Made by a program: the position numbers and the translations under genes. Of a stretch of DNA of 64,000 nt, positions 47,347 to 54,406 are shown in pieces. Under the pieces are notes generated by a model, which did not search any database, was not told where the DNA came from, and saw only the letters and a program-made list of their open reading frames with translations. This stretch comes from Anaerolineae bacterium (GTDB taxonomy: Bacteria; Chloroflexota; Anaerolineae; Anaerolineales; Anaerolineaceae). The DNA lies in the NCBI GenBank assembly GCA_013178295.1, contig JABLWW010000011.1, positions 124,001-188,000 of the forward strand, given 5' to 3'. How positions within the stretch are numbered: position 1 is the stretch's first letter; each line of letters begins with the position of its first letter.

Positions 47347-48933
47347 ATGCCTTCAGATACCTGGATAGAGGATCATCAAATTACCCCGGAGAAGATTGCC
47401 GCCGCCCGCGCGGTGCTCGAAGATTTGCGCCGCGGTCTGGACCTGTTGCAAGCAACCCACCGCCATCCTCTGCCCGGCGGCGGGATGGTTGCCAAGCATG
47501 TCCTCGTGGCGGTTTACCGTCAGCTGGTTGCCAGTGGTGAATGGGAAGAGGATGAAGGATTGCTGGCGCGCATCCGCATGAAACCTGTGCGCAGCCTTTC
47601 CGGGGTGACGACGGTAACTGTGTTAACCGAACCGAGAAGCTGTCCTGGCACGTGTATTTTCTGTCCGGAGGATGCCCGCATGCCCAAGAGTTACCTGCCG
47701 GACGAACCGGGCGCGGCACGTGCCTATCAGAATGCATTCGATCCATATCGGCAGGTCTGTTCTCGTTTGGAGGCGTATCAAGAAATTGGACATCCCACAC
47801 ATAAGATTGAACTGCTTATTCTGGGCGGCACATGGGATGCATACCCCCGTCAATACCAGGAGTGGTTTGTACGTCGCTGTTTTGATGCGCTCAACGGGCA
47901 GGACTCGCCCACGCTGGAAGCAGCGCACAGGATGAATGAGCGGGCGGCGCGGCGCAACGTGGGTCTTGTGGTCGAAACCCGCCCTGATGAGATTACTTTA
48001 CAGACCCTTGTCTGGCTGCGACAGCTGGGTATTACCAAAGTGCAAATGGGGGCGCAAAGCATGGATGACCGCCTGTTGGCGCTTAACCGACGCGGGCATA
48101 CTGTTGCAGATACCCTGCGAGCCTGTGCTTTGTTACGCGCCCTTGGTTTTAAGATCGTCTTACACTGGATGCCCAATCTCTTGGGGGCGACGCTGGAGAG
48201 CGACCGACAGGATTTTGCCCGTCTGTGGGAGGGGTGTTGCCCAGATGAGATCAAAATTTACCCCACCCAACTGCTGGAAAATTCGCCCCTGTTTGCATAC
48301 TGGCAGCGGGGAGAATATGCGCCTTATACTACGGAACAGCTGATTGGTCTGATTGCTGATCTCAAACCGATGATACCACCATACTGCCGTGTCAATCGCG
48401 TGATTCGGGATATTCCTGCGCGGCATGTGGTGGCAGGCAATAAACGCACCAGCTTGCGTCAGGATGTTCTGGCAGAGCTGGCGCGACGCGGGCAGCACTG
48501 CCGGTGCGTTCGCTGCCGCGAGGTGCGGGGCAGGGCTGTTGTGGCGGAAACGCTGCGGCTGGATGACACTGTCTACAAGCCGCTCAATGCTGAGGAGCAT
48601 TTTCTCTCGTTTGTTACCCCTGAAGATAAAATAGCAGCATACCTGCGACTCTCGTTGCCGGGTCAGAGCCTGACGGAAGTTGCAGACCTCTCTGGGCGAA
48701 CAGCTATGATCCGTGAGTTGCACGTTTACGGTCAGGCATTGGGGTTCGGCAGTGAACAAAATGGCGCGGCGCAGCATATTGGGCTGGGCACAGTGTTGCT
48801 GCAGGAGGCGGAGCGGATTGCATCTGCAAAAGGGTTCAGAAAACTGGCGGTGATTGCTGCTGTGGGCACAAGGCTTTACTACGAGGCGCGCGGTTTTGAA
48901 CGGGGGGATCTGTATATGGTGAAGGAGATTTGA
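47347..48933 (+). CDS. elp3: Elp3-family tRNA uridine(34) modification enzyme
   Basis: A 528-residue radical SAM-acetyltransferase. The cluster motif is CPGTCIFCP with MPKSYLPDEPGAARA right after it; the C-terminal GNAT domain contains AAQHIGLGTVLLQEAE and VGTRLYYEARGFERGDLYM. It makes 5-carboxymethyluridine at the tRNA wobble position. Bacterial Elp3 works alone without the other Elongator subunits, and none are nearby. Divergent from the exonuclease gene. Confidence 0.95.
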   Translation: MPSDTWIEDHQITPEKIAAARAVLEDLRRGLDLLQATHRHPLPGGGMVAKHVLVAVYRQLVASGEWEEDEGLLARIRMKPVRSLSGVTTVTVLTEPRSCPGTCIFCPEDARMPKSYLPDEPGAARAYQNAFDPYRQVCSRLEAYQEIGHPTHKIELLILGGTWDAYPRQYQEWFVRRCFDALNGQDSPTLEAAHRMNERAARRNVGLVVETRPDEITLQTLVWLRQLGITKVQMGAQSMDDRLLALNRRGHTVADTLRACALLRALGFKIVLHWMPNLLGATLESDRQDFARLWEGCCPDEIKIYPTQLLENSPLFAYWQRGEYAPYTTEQLIGLIADLKPMIPPYCRVNRVIRDIPARHVVAGNKRTSLRQDVLAELARRGQHCRCVRCREVRGRAVVAETLRLDDTVYKPLNAEEHFLSFVTPEDKIAAYLRLSLPGQSLTEVADLSGRTAMIRELHVYGQALGFGSEQNGAAQHIGLGTVLLQEAERIASAKGFRKLAVIAAVGTRLYYEARGFERGDLYMVKEI

Positions 48934-49027
48934 TAGTTTTTCGCAGAGCAATATCCTCAGCCCGGCAATGCTGATAGAAGATATCTGCCGCGTCAAGTTA
49001 TCTGCATTATGATATAGTGGGTGTGAT

Positions 49028-49990
49028 ATGGAGAGCCATCTGCCCTGGTTGCGGGGGGGAGATGATCACCTGAGACACCGCTTGCGTGCTGCCTTTTGCT
49101 TGTGTGGGTATTGCGCGCCGGGGGTGCTCATTCCGCGCGCTTTGTTACAAAAAGCACTCAAGCTGGAGATGGCTGGAGGCAACCGCCTGCTTGGCAGCAT
49201 CCTTGGGGCGCTCTGCCGCGAGGGGCTTCTTATCAGGAAGCGGGGCGGTGTTGCAATTTGCCCGCCGCAGGATAGCTTTGCCCGACAAATTGATAAGGCT
49301 GGTGCAAGAAGTCAGCTGCCCGTTTTGGCGGATGTACTGGCGAGGGTGTCTTTTGAAGGGCTGCATGCGGCAAATTGGGTTCTATTGGAGCAGCTTGCGC
49401 CGCACTTACGCGTTGCTGCCAGCTATGCTGAAAATGCAGGGCTGGGGCAGGCTTCCGTTGTATGGACTAATCTGGGCGCTTTTCTGCGCAGCCAGAAACG
49501 ATACACGGGGGCGCTGGATTGTTTTCAGCGCGCGCTGGCTTTTGACCGGAACATTTATGGAGATGTTCACGCCTCCGTCGCCACTGACAACAACAATCTA
49601 GGGCTGGTGTTTCAGGATTTAGGGCAGCTGCAGGAAGCCAGGCTTGCTTTTGAGCGCGCGCTGGAAATCAATCTGACGCTGTTTGGCGAAGAGCACCCCA
49701 AAATAGCCAACCGGTATAACAATCTGGGTTGTCTGATGTTGAAAAGCGGAAATTTTGAGGCAGCGGAGGCATATTTTGATCGTGCTTTGCAGATTGCGGA
49801 AAAAGCGTTGGGCAAACAACATCCGCGTGTTGCAACGATTTTGAACAACCTGGCGGTCGCGCTGGCGGAGATGGGTGACACAGAGGGCGCGCGGCAAGCC
49901 TGTCAGCGTGCTCTTGTTATCTTTGAGATGAGTTTGCCCCCTGATCATCCAGATTTGCTGACTGTCCGGCGAAACCTGGGTGTGGAATAG
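49028..49990 (+). CDS. TPR (kinesin light chain-like) protein
   Basis: A 320-residue cytoplasmic protein. The N-terminal half (~1-130) has a winged-helix-like look (LLGSILGALCREGLLIRKRGG). The C-terminal half has about four TPR_12-type repeats (LGAFLRSQKRYTGALDCFQRALAF, NNLGLVFQDLGQLQEARLAFERAL, YNNLGCLMLKSGNFEAAEAYFDRAL). Such repeats bind proteins; the layout resembles the C-terminal part of STAND/AfsR-type regulators without the NTPase. TATAGT lies 9 nt before the ATG with no ribosome site. Confidence 0.8.
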   Translation: MESHLPWLRGGDDHLRHRLRAAFCLCGYCAPGVLIPRALLQKALKLEMAGGNRLLGSILGALCREGLLIRKRGGVAICPPQDSFARQIDKAGARSQLPVLADVLARVSFEGLHAANWVLLEQLAPHLRVAASYAENAGLGQASVVWTNLGAFLRSQKRYTGALDCFQRALAFDRNIYGDVHASVATDNNNLGLVFQDLGQLQEARLAFERALEINLTLFGEEHPKIANRYNNLGCLMLKSGNFEAAEAYFDRALQIAEKALGKQHPRVATILNNLAVALAEMGDTEGARQACQRALVIFEMSLPPDHPDLLTVRRNLGVE

Positions 49991-50041
49991 GTGGATAATA
50001 CTCTGTTTGCAAAGCTGAAGACAATAAATGACAGAAAACAC

Positions 50042-50071
50042 TTGAAAATGCTTTGCACAGTATGCTACAAT
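50042..50071 (+). promoter_or_regulatory. Promoter of the small RNA candidate
   Basis: TTGAAA (50042-50047), 18-bp spacer, TACAAT (50066-50071). Transcription is predicted to begin about 7 nt later, exactly at the closing helix of the RNA candidate. Confidence 0.65.
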
Positions 50072-50076
50072 CATCT

Positions 50077-50192
50077 CAGAGAAAGGTTAGCCTGTTGTGT
50101 GCAAGCCGTGAGCTAAGGGCACAACTCCGTCAGTGCCTTTTGTGTAGCTTGTTCAGGGTGCTGTGAGCAGCCTTTTAGGCAGCCTTTCTCTG
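50077..50192 (+). ncRNA. Structured RNA candidate of about 116 nt, unassigned
   Basis: The ends form a perfect 10-bp helix, CAGAGAAAGG (50077-50086) with CCTTTCTCTG (50183-50192). Inside, GCCT (50090-50093) pairs with AGGC (50177-50180); a central hairpin pairs GAGCTA (50110-50115) with TAGCTT (50145-50150) and AGGGCAC (50116-50122) with GTGCCTT (50133-50139). GTTGTG (50094-50099) can alternatively pair with CACAAC (50120-50125), excluding the central hairpin. It lacks the SRP, 5S, tmRNA and RNase P signatures; a short 6S-like regulator or a riboswitch for the downstream gene are possible. It lies in the 396-bp gap 49991-50386. Confidence 0.55.
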
Positions 50193-50264
50193 TGTTTAAC
50201 CGGTGCTGCTGGACTTAGAGCGACAAAATGCTATCGATATAAAGCTGACTTGCCGCGACAGAAA

Positions 50265-50295
50265 ACGCCCCCTTTACCAGTAATTCTGGGGGCGT
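50265..50295 (+). terminator. G/C-rich hairpin downstream of the RNA candidate
   Basis: ACGCCCCC (50265-50272) pairs with GGGGGCGT (50288-50295) around a 15-nt loop; no long T-tract follows. It could end the small RNA or act as a leader hairpin of the DnaJ-CheW gene. Confidence 0.5.
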
Positions 50296-50386
50296 CTCCG
50301 TGTGAACCGTTAATCTGGTTTGTATAACCCGCTGTGGGGGGAAAGGATGCGCGCATCTACCAAAGAGCGGTTACAATAGAGAGAAT

Positions 50387-51184
50387 ATGCCCGCTATTGT
50401 CCCTGACTACTACCTGATCCTTGAAGTTGACCCATACGCCGATCAGGAAACAATAGAAGCCGCTTTTCGCAGGCTGGCTTTGCTTTTTCACCCTGATCTG
50501 AATCGCTCAGCAGAAGCCAACAGCCGTATGCAGCTTATCAATGAGGCGTATTCTGTGCTGCGGCAGCCTGCAAAGCGCGAGAGATATCACCGTGAATGGG
50601 CGGTTCACTATTCTGCCGCGGCGCCCAATCAAAGAGCACCTTTTAGCGCTTCTGCCGCGTATTCCCAATCCCGACCATCTTACCCCCCTCCGCCCCCGGT
50701 GCAGCCGACAGCTGCACAAGCCAGCGCAGGTGTTGATGTAGATGAGCAAATGCTGGTTTTTTATCTTGAAAATTCCGCGTATGGTCTTTGTCTTGAGCGC
50801 TTACAGGGTGTGATTATGATGTTACCCATCTCAGAGGAGCCGCGCTTGCCGCGCTTTATGGAAGGCACAATTAAGACGCGCGGCATGACCGTGCCTGTGA
50901 TGAATCTGCGCCGCTTTTTTGGAATGTCTCCTCTCCCTGTAACCCGTGATACCCGCATCTTGCTGACGAATATCGGTGGGGAGTTGTCTATTGGCTTGAT
51001 TGTCGATTCTGTCGGCTCCTTTATTCGTATCCCCCGTAGCGCTATCGAACATCCTCCGGCAATTACAGCTGATAGCGGCATTAACTTCATTCGCGGGATC
51101 GCCAAGAATGGTTTTCAGTTGATCGTCATGCTTGAGCCATTAAACTTTTTTAGTCCCGAACAGCGCGAGGCGCTGTCTGTCTAA
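50387..51184 (+). CDS. J-domain / CheW-domain fusion protein
   Basis: A 265-residue protein. Residues ~6-70 are a J-domain (DYYLILEVDPYADQETIEAAF, with HPD intact in FHPDLN), which stimulates DnaK/Hsp70. A Ser/Pro linker (~80-112) leads to a CheW-like domain (~115-260): MLVFYLENSAYGLCLERLQGV, MTVPVMNLRRFFG, IGLIVDSVGSFIRIP and IRGIAKNGFQLIVML. CheW domains bind CheA kinases and chemoreceptors. No chemotaxis genes lie nearby. A TACAAT box ends 9 nt before the ATG. It converges on carH. Confidence 0.88.
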   Translation: MPAIVPDYYLILEVDPYADQETIEAAFRRLALLFHPDLNRSAEANSRMQLINEAYSVLRQPAKRERYHREWAVHYSAAAPNQRAPFSASAAYSQSRPSYPPPPPVQPTAAQASAGVDVDEQMLVFYLENSAYGLCLERLQGVIMMLPISEEPRLPRFMEGTIKTRGMTVPVMNLRRFFGMSPLPVTRDTRILLTNIGGELSIGLIVDSVGSFIRIPRSAIEHPPAITADSGINFIRGIAKNGFQLIVMLEPLNFFSPEQREALSV

Positions 51185-51215
51185 GTTTGCTGGTATAAGA
51201 AACGTTATGCTTTGT

Positions 51216-52187
51216 TCAACGCCTTTTTGACTTTTTGAGCAGAGCATGGACGCGCTGTGTTGCCTCGCGCAAAGTTTTCCCCAGAAATATTCCCCCCACT
51301 TTCTCTCTCAGCTCAGGCTTAAGGTTGAATGATGCGCCGCCGTACCCAAAAACTGGCGCATGCTCCATCTTCCTCAGTTTCTGCTCAAACCCTGCCAGTT
51401 CCAGGGCGTTGTTTTCCAACGTGGCAGAAAGGACGATAACTGCCGGGCGCTCCTCACGCACATATACAAGCAGGTCATCCAGTGGAATATCTGGCCCAAG
51501 GTACTCAACGCGATGTCCCATGCGGCGTAAAAGAATCGCCAGCATCAATGGGCCGATCTCGTGTTGCTCGAACGGGGCACAGCCGACAAGGACAGAGGGC
51601 ACTTTGCGCCGGTTGGGATACGTCTGAAGGAGTGACATCAATTTGGCTTTGATAAAGTTGGATGCCCTGTGTTCACTGGTAACACTCAGTTCGCCCCGGT
51701 ACCAGGCTTCACCGATCTCAAACATACAGGGCAGAAGGATATCTTCAAAGACCACCAGCATATCAAAGATGGCGTACGCTTCCTGCAATATCTTGTCTGC
51801 TGCGGTGTCGTCATGCCCTAACAGCGCTTTGTACAGATGATTTGCATAATATGCCGGGGGATGTGTCTGTCTGATCTCTGCAAACAGAGCGGGCGTTTGG
51901 GGAACTTCCGGTAGATATCCATGATCTATATAGGTTTTCAGGTTGCTGACAGCCCTGCTGATAGATACACCGCTGTTGATGCTGTTCTGTATCCATTTCA
52001 ATATGGCGATATCCCGCTCCGAGTACAGGCGATAGCGGTTGTCGGCTCTTTTGGGCGTTAACAGGGTATAACGGCGCTCCCAGGCGCGTATGGTAACTGG
52101 CAGTATACCGGTTTGTTTGCTTACTGTCTTGATGGTATATTGCGGTTCATTTGGAATATCGCTGATTGTGATTGTTCTTGGTTCCAT
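51216..52187 (-). CDS. carH: CarH-type B12-dependent MerR-family photoreceptor repressor
   Basis: A 323-residue regulator. An N-terminal MerR winged helix (YTIKTVSKQTGILPVTIRAWERR, ~17) is followed by a four-helix B12-capping domain with the CarH signature WYRGELSVTSEH (W-x9-EH, ~162) and a cobalamin-binding domain with EQHEIG (ExHxxG, ~205) and GPDIPLDDLL. In CarH, adenosylcobalamin-bound tetramers repress in the dark and light breaks the Co-C bond. All ligand motifs are present. It follows the fasciclin gene on the same strand, whose promoter has CarH-like operators. The ribosome site sits in a short hairpin just upstream. Confidence 0.92.
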   Translation of the reverse strand: MEPRTITISDIPNEPQYTIKTVSKQTGILPVTIRAWERRYTLLTPKRADNRYRLYSERDIAILKWIQNSINSGVSISRAVSNLKTYIDHGYLPEVPQTPALFAEIRQTHPPAYYANHLYKALLGHDDTAADKILQEAYAIFDMLVVFEDILLPCMFEIGEAWYRGELSVTSEHRASNFIKAKLMSLLQTYPNRRKVPSVLVGCAPFEQHEIGPLMLAILLRRMGHRVEYLGPDIPLDDLLVYVREERPAVIVLSATLENNALELAGFEQKLRKMEHAPVFGYGGASFNLKPELREKVGGIFLGKTLREATQRVHALLKKSKRR

Positions 52188-52188
52188 G

Positions 52189-52202
52189 GGAAGCCGCCTT
52201 CC
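52189..52202 (-). promoter_or_regulatory. Hairpin over the carH ribosome site
   Basis: GGAAG/CTTCC with a 4-nt loop ends 2 nt before the carH start; the left arm (minus strand) holds the AGGAAGG ribosome site, so translation may be damped. Confidence 0.4.
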
Positions 52203-52212
52203 TAAAAAGAAC

Positions 52213-52230
52213 TGTACAAAATGTTTGTAT
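52213..52230 (-). promoter_or_regulatory. CarH operator-like element before carH
   Basis: Plus-strand TGTACAAAATGTTTGTAT closely matches TGTATAATGTTTGTAT at 52899-52914 upstream of the fasciclin gene. On the minus strand it gives two TACA cores 13 bp apart. It suggests autoregulation of carH. Confidence 0.6.
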
Positions 52231-52258
52231 CATGTTCTCTGTTACTTGATTATATCAA

Positions 52259-52286
52259 CAGAGCTGGTTGGTGGAAACCGGCTCTG
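52259..52286 (-). terminator. Hairpin between the fasciclin gene and carH
   Basis: CAGAGCTGGTT pairs with AACCGGCTCTG (one G-U) around a 6-nt loop, about 30 bp after the fasciclin stop. The T-tail is weak. A TTTCCA-N17-TATAAT promoter for carH overlaps its downstream part. Confidence 0.55.
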
Positions 52287-52314
52287 TTGGAGCCTGTTGG
52301 TGCAAGCGTGTCTT

Positions 52315-52809
52315 CTATTGCGGTGGTAATATCACCGTATCCAGGACATGGATGACGCCGTTGGTGGTGAGGATGTCGGTTGTGATAACACGGGCATTGT
52401 TGATGAAGACCTGGCCGTTCTTGACGGAGATGACGACATCGGCACCCTGGATGGTCTTAGCGCTGGAGAGCTTGACGACCTCACCGGAATAGACCTTACC
52501 CTCGACAGCGTGGTAGAGGAGGATACCCTTGAGCTTTTCGGGGTCAGCCAGGAGGGCGTCGATGGTAGCTTTGCCGAGCTTATTGAAGGCGGCATCGGTG
52601 GGTGTAAAGACAGTGAAGGGGCCTTTGCCTTTGAGGGTATCTACCAGACCGGCAGTCTGTATAGCGGCGACCAGTGTTTTGAATTGAGGGTCAGACGATG
52701 CAATATCTACGATCGTCCCGCCCCCCATTCCAGCCTGTGCTGTTAAGTTTGGAAAAGCTGCAACAACAAGCACAAAAACGACAAGAAGGTGTAAAAGTAT
52801 TTGTTTCAC
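52315..52809 (-). CDS. Secreted fasciclin (FAS1) domain protein
   Basis: A 164-residue protein with a signal peptide (LLHLLVVFVLVVAAFPNLTAQA) and a single FAS1 domain: TLVAAIQTAGLVDTLKGKGPFTVFTPTDAAF (H1), LLYHAVEGKVYSGEVV (YH motif) and the C-terminal TNGVIHVLDTVILPP. FAS1 proteins act in adhesion or bind small hydrophobic ligands, including carotenoids in some proteins. Start is GTG 52809. The promoter is covered by CarH-like operator repeats, so expression may be light- and B12-dependent. Confidence 0.93.
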   Translation of the reverse strand: MKQILLHLLVVFVLVVAAFPNLTAQAGMGGGTIVDIASSDPQFKTLVAAIQTAGLVDTLKGKGPFTVFTPTDAAFNKLGKATIDALLADPEKLKGILLYHAVEGKVYSGEVVKLSSAKTIQGADVVISVKNGQVFINNARVITTDILTTNGVIHVLDTVILPPQ

Positions 52810-52847
52810 GATATTTTTTCTTTTTTTGAATAGGTTATTTTAAACAC

Positions 52848-52915
52848 TGTACATACTATATACATAATGTGTACAACATTCAACTATTGTATATATTTTG
52901 TATAATGTTTGTATT
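52848..52915 (-). promoter_or_regulatory. Promoter with two triple CarH-like operator arrays before the fasciclin gene
   Basis: Promoter: TTGAAT (52883-52878), 17-bp spacer, TATAGT (52860-52855). On the minus strand one array has TACA cores at 52913, 52902 and 52891, exactly 11 bp apart; a second has TGTACA, TGTATA and TGTACA starting at 52875, 52864 and 52853, again 11 bp apart and spanning from the -35 to the start site. Eleven-bp direct repeats with a TNTACA core are, to my knowledge, the CarH operator design. Confidence 0.75.
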
Positions 52916-52996
52916 ATCAGAGGATAACCTCAGTTGAGATCAAAAATCACTAGGGCTGTGTTTCCCCTGCTTGTATTTTTTTCCACATATTGGGGG

Positions 52997-54055
52997 TTAG
53001 TGGAGCATCATTAACTCGTAGACTGCTTCCCCGTTCTCTTTTGCTTCAAGTCCGGCAAGATGGACAGATAGCTCCATCTGGGCGCGAAAGCGGAAATAGT
53101 ATGGGTTTACCAGCAAGCGTGCCAGCTTTTGCTGCCATTCTGGGAGGAAGTAAAGCAGGCTGATGGCTTCCAATATCTGCGGCTGACGCAGTTTGATATG
53201 CATGGTGTCCTCGCCAGATTGCCAGTGAAAATCTAGAGAGCGGGGATATCTGCGTCCTGAAGCATGGTTGACGTGGTCATCTGTTTGTAAAAGCAGCGGG
53301 TCGCCGTTGCTAATCAGAATGTGTTCCCCTTTGGCAAGCATCAACACGGGGATTTTTTGATATCCATAGGCTTTGGCGGCGGTCTCTACAATGAAGATCA
53401 CACTAAAGTCCCCAATATGTGTGCGTCCCCAGAACCAGTGATCCATGACATGTTGAAGGGCAACATTTCCCCAATTGTGGTCGTGATAGCCAAACCCATG
53501 TACGCGGCGGGTGTTGCCGTCGTAAGTCAAGTAACCTTCCACGCTGCCGTAGGGGATGGGCACAATCCAGCCAAAATACTTCTTGAGATCTTCGCTATAA
53601 TAGTTTTTCCCCGCCCCAGGGCGCCATGGGGGGACGATGCCCTCAAAATTTAACCGCGCTGCCAGCGTATGATCCTGAGATGTTACCTCCATCTTGTAGC
53701 GGCGAAGGTCTCCCTTTGCCCATGCATCCCCAAAGCGCAAATCACATTGCTCTTTGGAGAATCTTACCTCTTGTGGGGTAGGGCGCAGAGAGCATGAGCG
53801 TTTTATTCCATCGGATGTGGTGATTCCCATGTCCACAATAGGCGCCAGCGGTCCATTCAGGCGTGTTAACGGTTTAGTTTGAAAAATTGTCACACAGGTC
53901 ACCCCATCCTCAAAGACGCCGTCAAAGTACCACCACTCGAAGCTGCCGCGCTCGGTTGATGCGCGCTGTCCGTCTTCCCAGGGCATTGGGGTGGCGTTCA
54001 ATCCTTCCAAATGTAAAAATCTATCTTGTGTGCCGAGGATGACACGCTTTGCCAT
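52997..54055 (-). CDS. CrtC/AttH-like lipocalin-type protein
   Basis: A 352-residue protein of the carotenoid 1,2-hydratase/AttH superfamily: two lipocalin-like beta domains with GSFEWWYFDGVFEDG (~37), YGSVEGYLTYDG and the hallmark GYHDHNWGN (~195), then HWFWGRTHIGDF. CrtC adds water to acyclic carotenoids; AttH-like relatives have unknown roles. No signal peptide is seen. It lies upstream of the CarH-controlled fasciclin gene, and CarH homologues usually control carotenoid genes, so a pigment-related role is plausible but no other crt genes are present. Confidence 0.8.
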   Translation of the reverse strand: MAKRVILGTQDRFLHLEGLNATPMPWEDGQRASTERGSFEWWYFDGVFEDGVTCVTIFQTKPLTRLNGPLAPIVDMGITTSDGIKRSCSLRPTPQEVRFSKEQCDLRFGDAWAKGDLRRYKMEVTSQDHTLAARLNFEGIVPPWRPGAGKNYYSEDLKKYFGWIVPIPYGSVEGYLTYDGNTRRVHGFGYHDHNWGNVALQHVMDHWFWGRTHIGDFSVIFIVETAAKAYGYQKIPVLMLAKGEHILISNGDPLLLQTDDHVNHASGRRYPRSLDFHWQSGEDTMHIKLRQPQILEAISLLYFLPEWQQKLARLLVNPYYFRFRAQMELSVHLAGLEAKENGEAVYELMMLH

Positions 54056-54168
54056 TGTTCTTTCTCCTTTGTGTTTTGAAAGAGGAGATGCCAGAGGATG
54101 TTTATGTCAAAGGATGCTGTTTTTTTAAGTATAGCAGCCATTATGTTTGGAGCGTTGCGTTATCGTCA

Positions 54169-54186
54169 GCAAATCGTACGATTTGC
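54169..54186. promoter_or_regulatory. Perfect 18-bp palindrome in the intergenic region
   Basis: GCAAATCGTACGATTTGC, identical to its reverse complement, lies in the 351-bp gap between the divergent CrtC/AttH-like and GGDEF genes. A dimeric regulator site is likely; the regulator is unknown. Confidence 0.5.
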
Positions 54187-54268
54187 GTCAAGCATTTTTA
54201 GATAATTTGACATACACTGAATATGGGCAAAGGGAAAATTTCCTTTTGCGCATTACCAAACCATTAAT

Positions 54269-54305
54269 GAGAGCCGGCCTGGAGAACCGGCTCTCGACCA
54301 TTTTT
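54269..54305 (+). terminator. Hairpin with T-rich tail before the GGDEF promoter
   Basis: GAGAGCCGG pairs with CCGGCTCTC (9 bp, 9-nt loop), followed after 5 nt by TTTTT. No plus-strand gene precedes it, so it may insulate the downstream promoter or end an unannotated transcript. Confidence 0.5.
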
Positions 54306-54317
54306 ATCTCCTTTTAC

Positions 54318-54346
54318 TTGACAAAAGATACTATTTCTTACACAAT
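54318..54346 (+). promoter_or_regulatory. Promoter of the PAS-GGDEF gene
   Basis: TTGACA (54318-54323), 17-bp spacer, CACAAT (54341-54346); leader of about 55 nt. Confidence 0.7.
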
Positions 54347-54406
54347 ATTGATGTTCGCCCCTTCTTGGGGTCATTGTTGTGTATTTAATTTGTCTGGTAA
54401 CTGTAG

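Noticed and set aside
50077-50192. Considered as SRP RNA, 5S rRNA, tmRNA or RNase P RNA
   Set aside because: The SRP apical motif, the 5S CCGAAC loop, the tRNA-like arm of tmRNA and the RNase P core sequences are all absent; left as unassigned.
54056-54406. Small plus-strand open frame (54147-54410) in the intergenic gap
   Set aside because: No ribosome site or family likeness, and it spans the palindrome, the hairpin and the GGDEF promoter.
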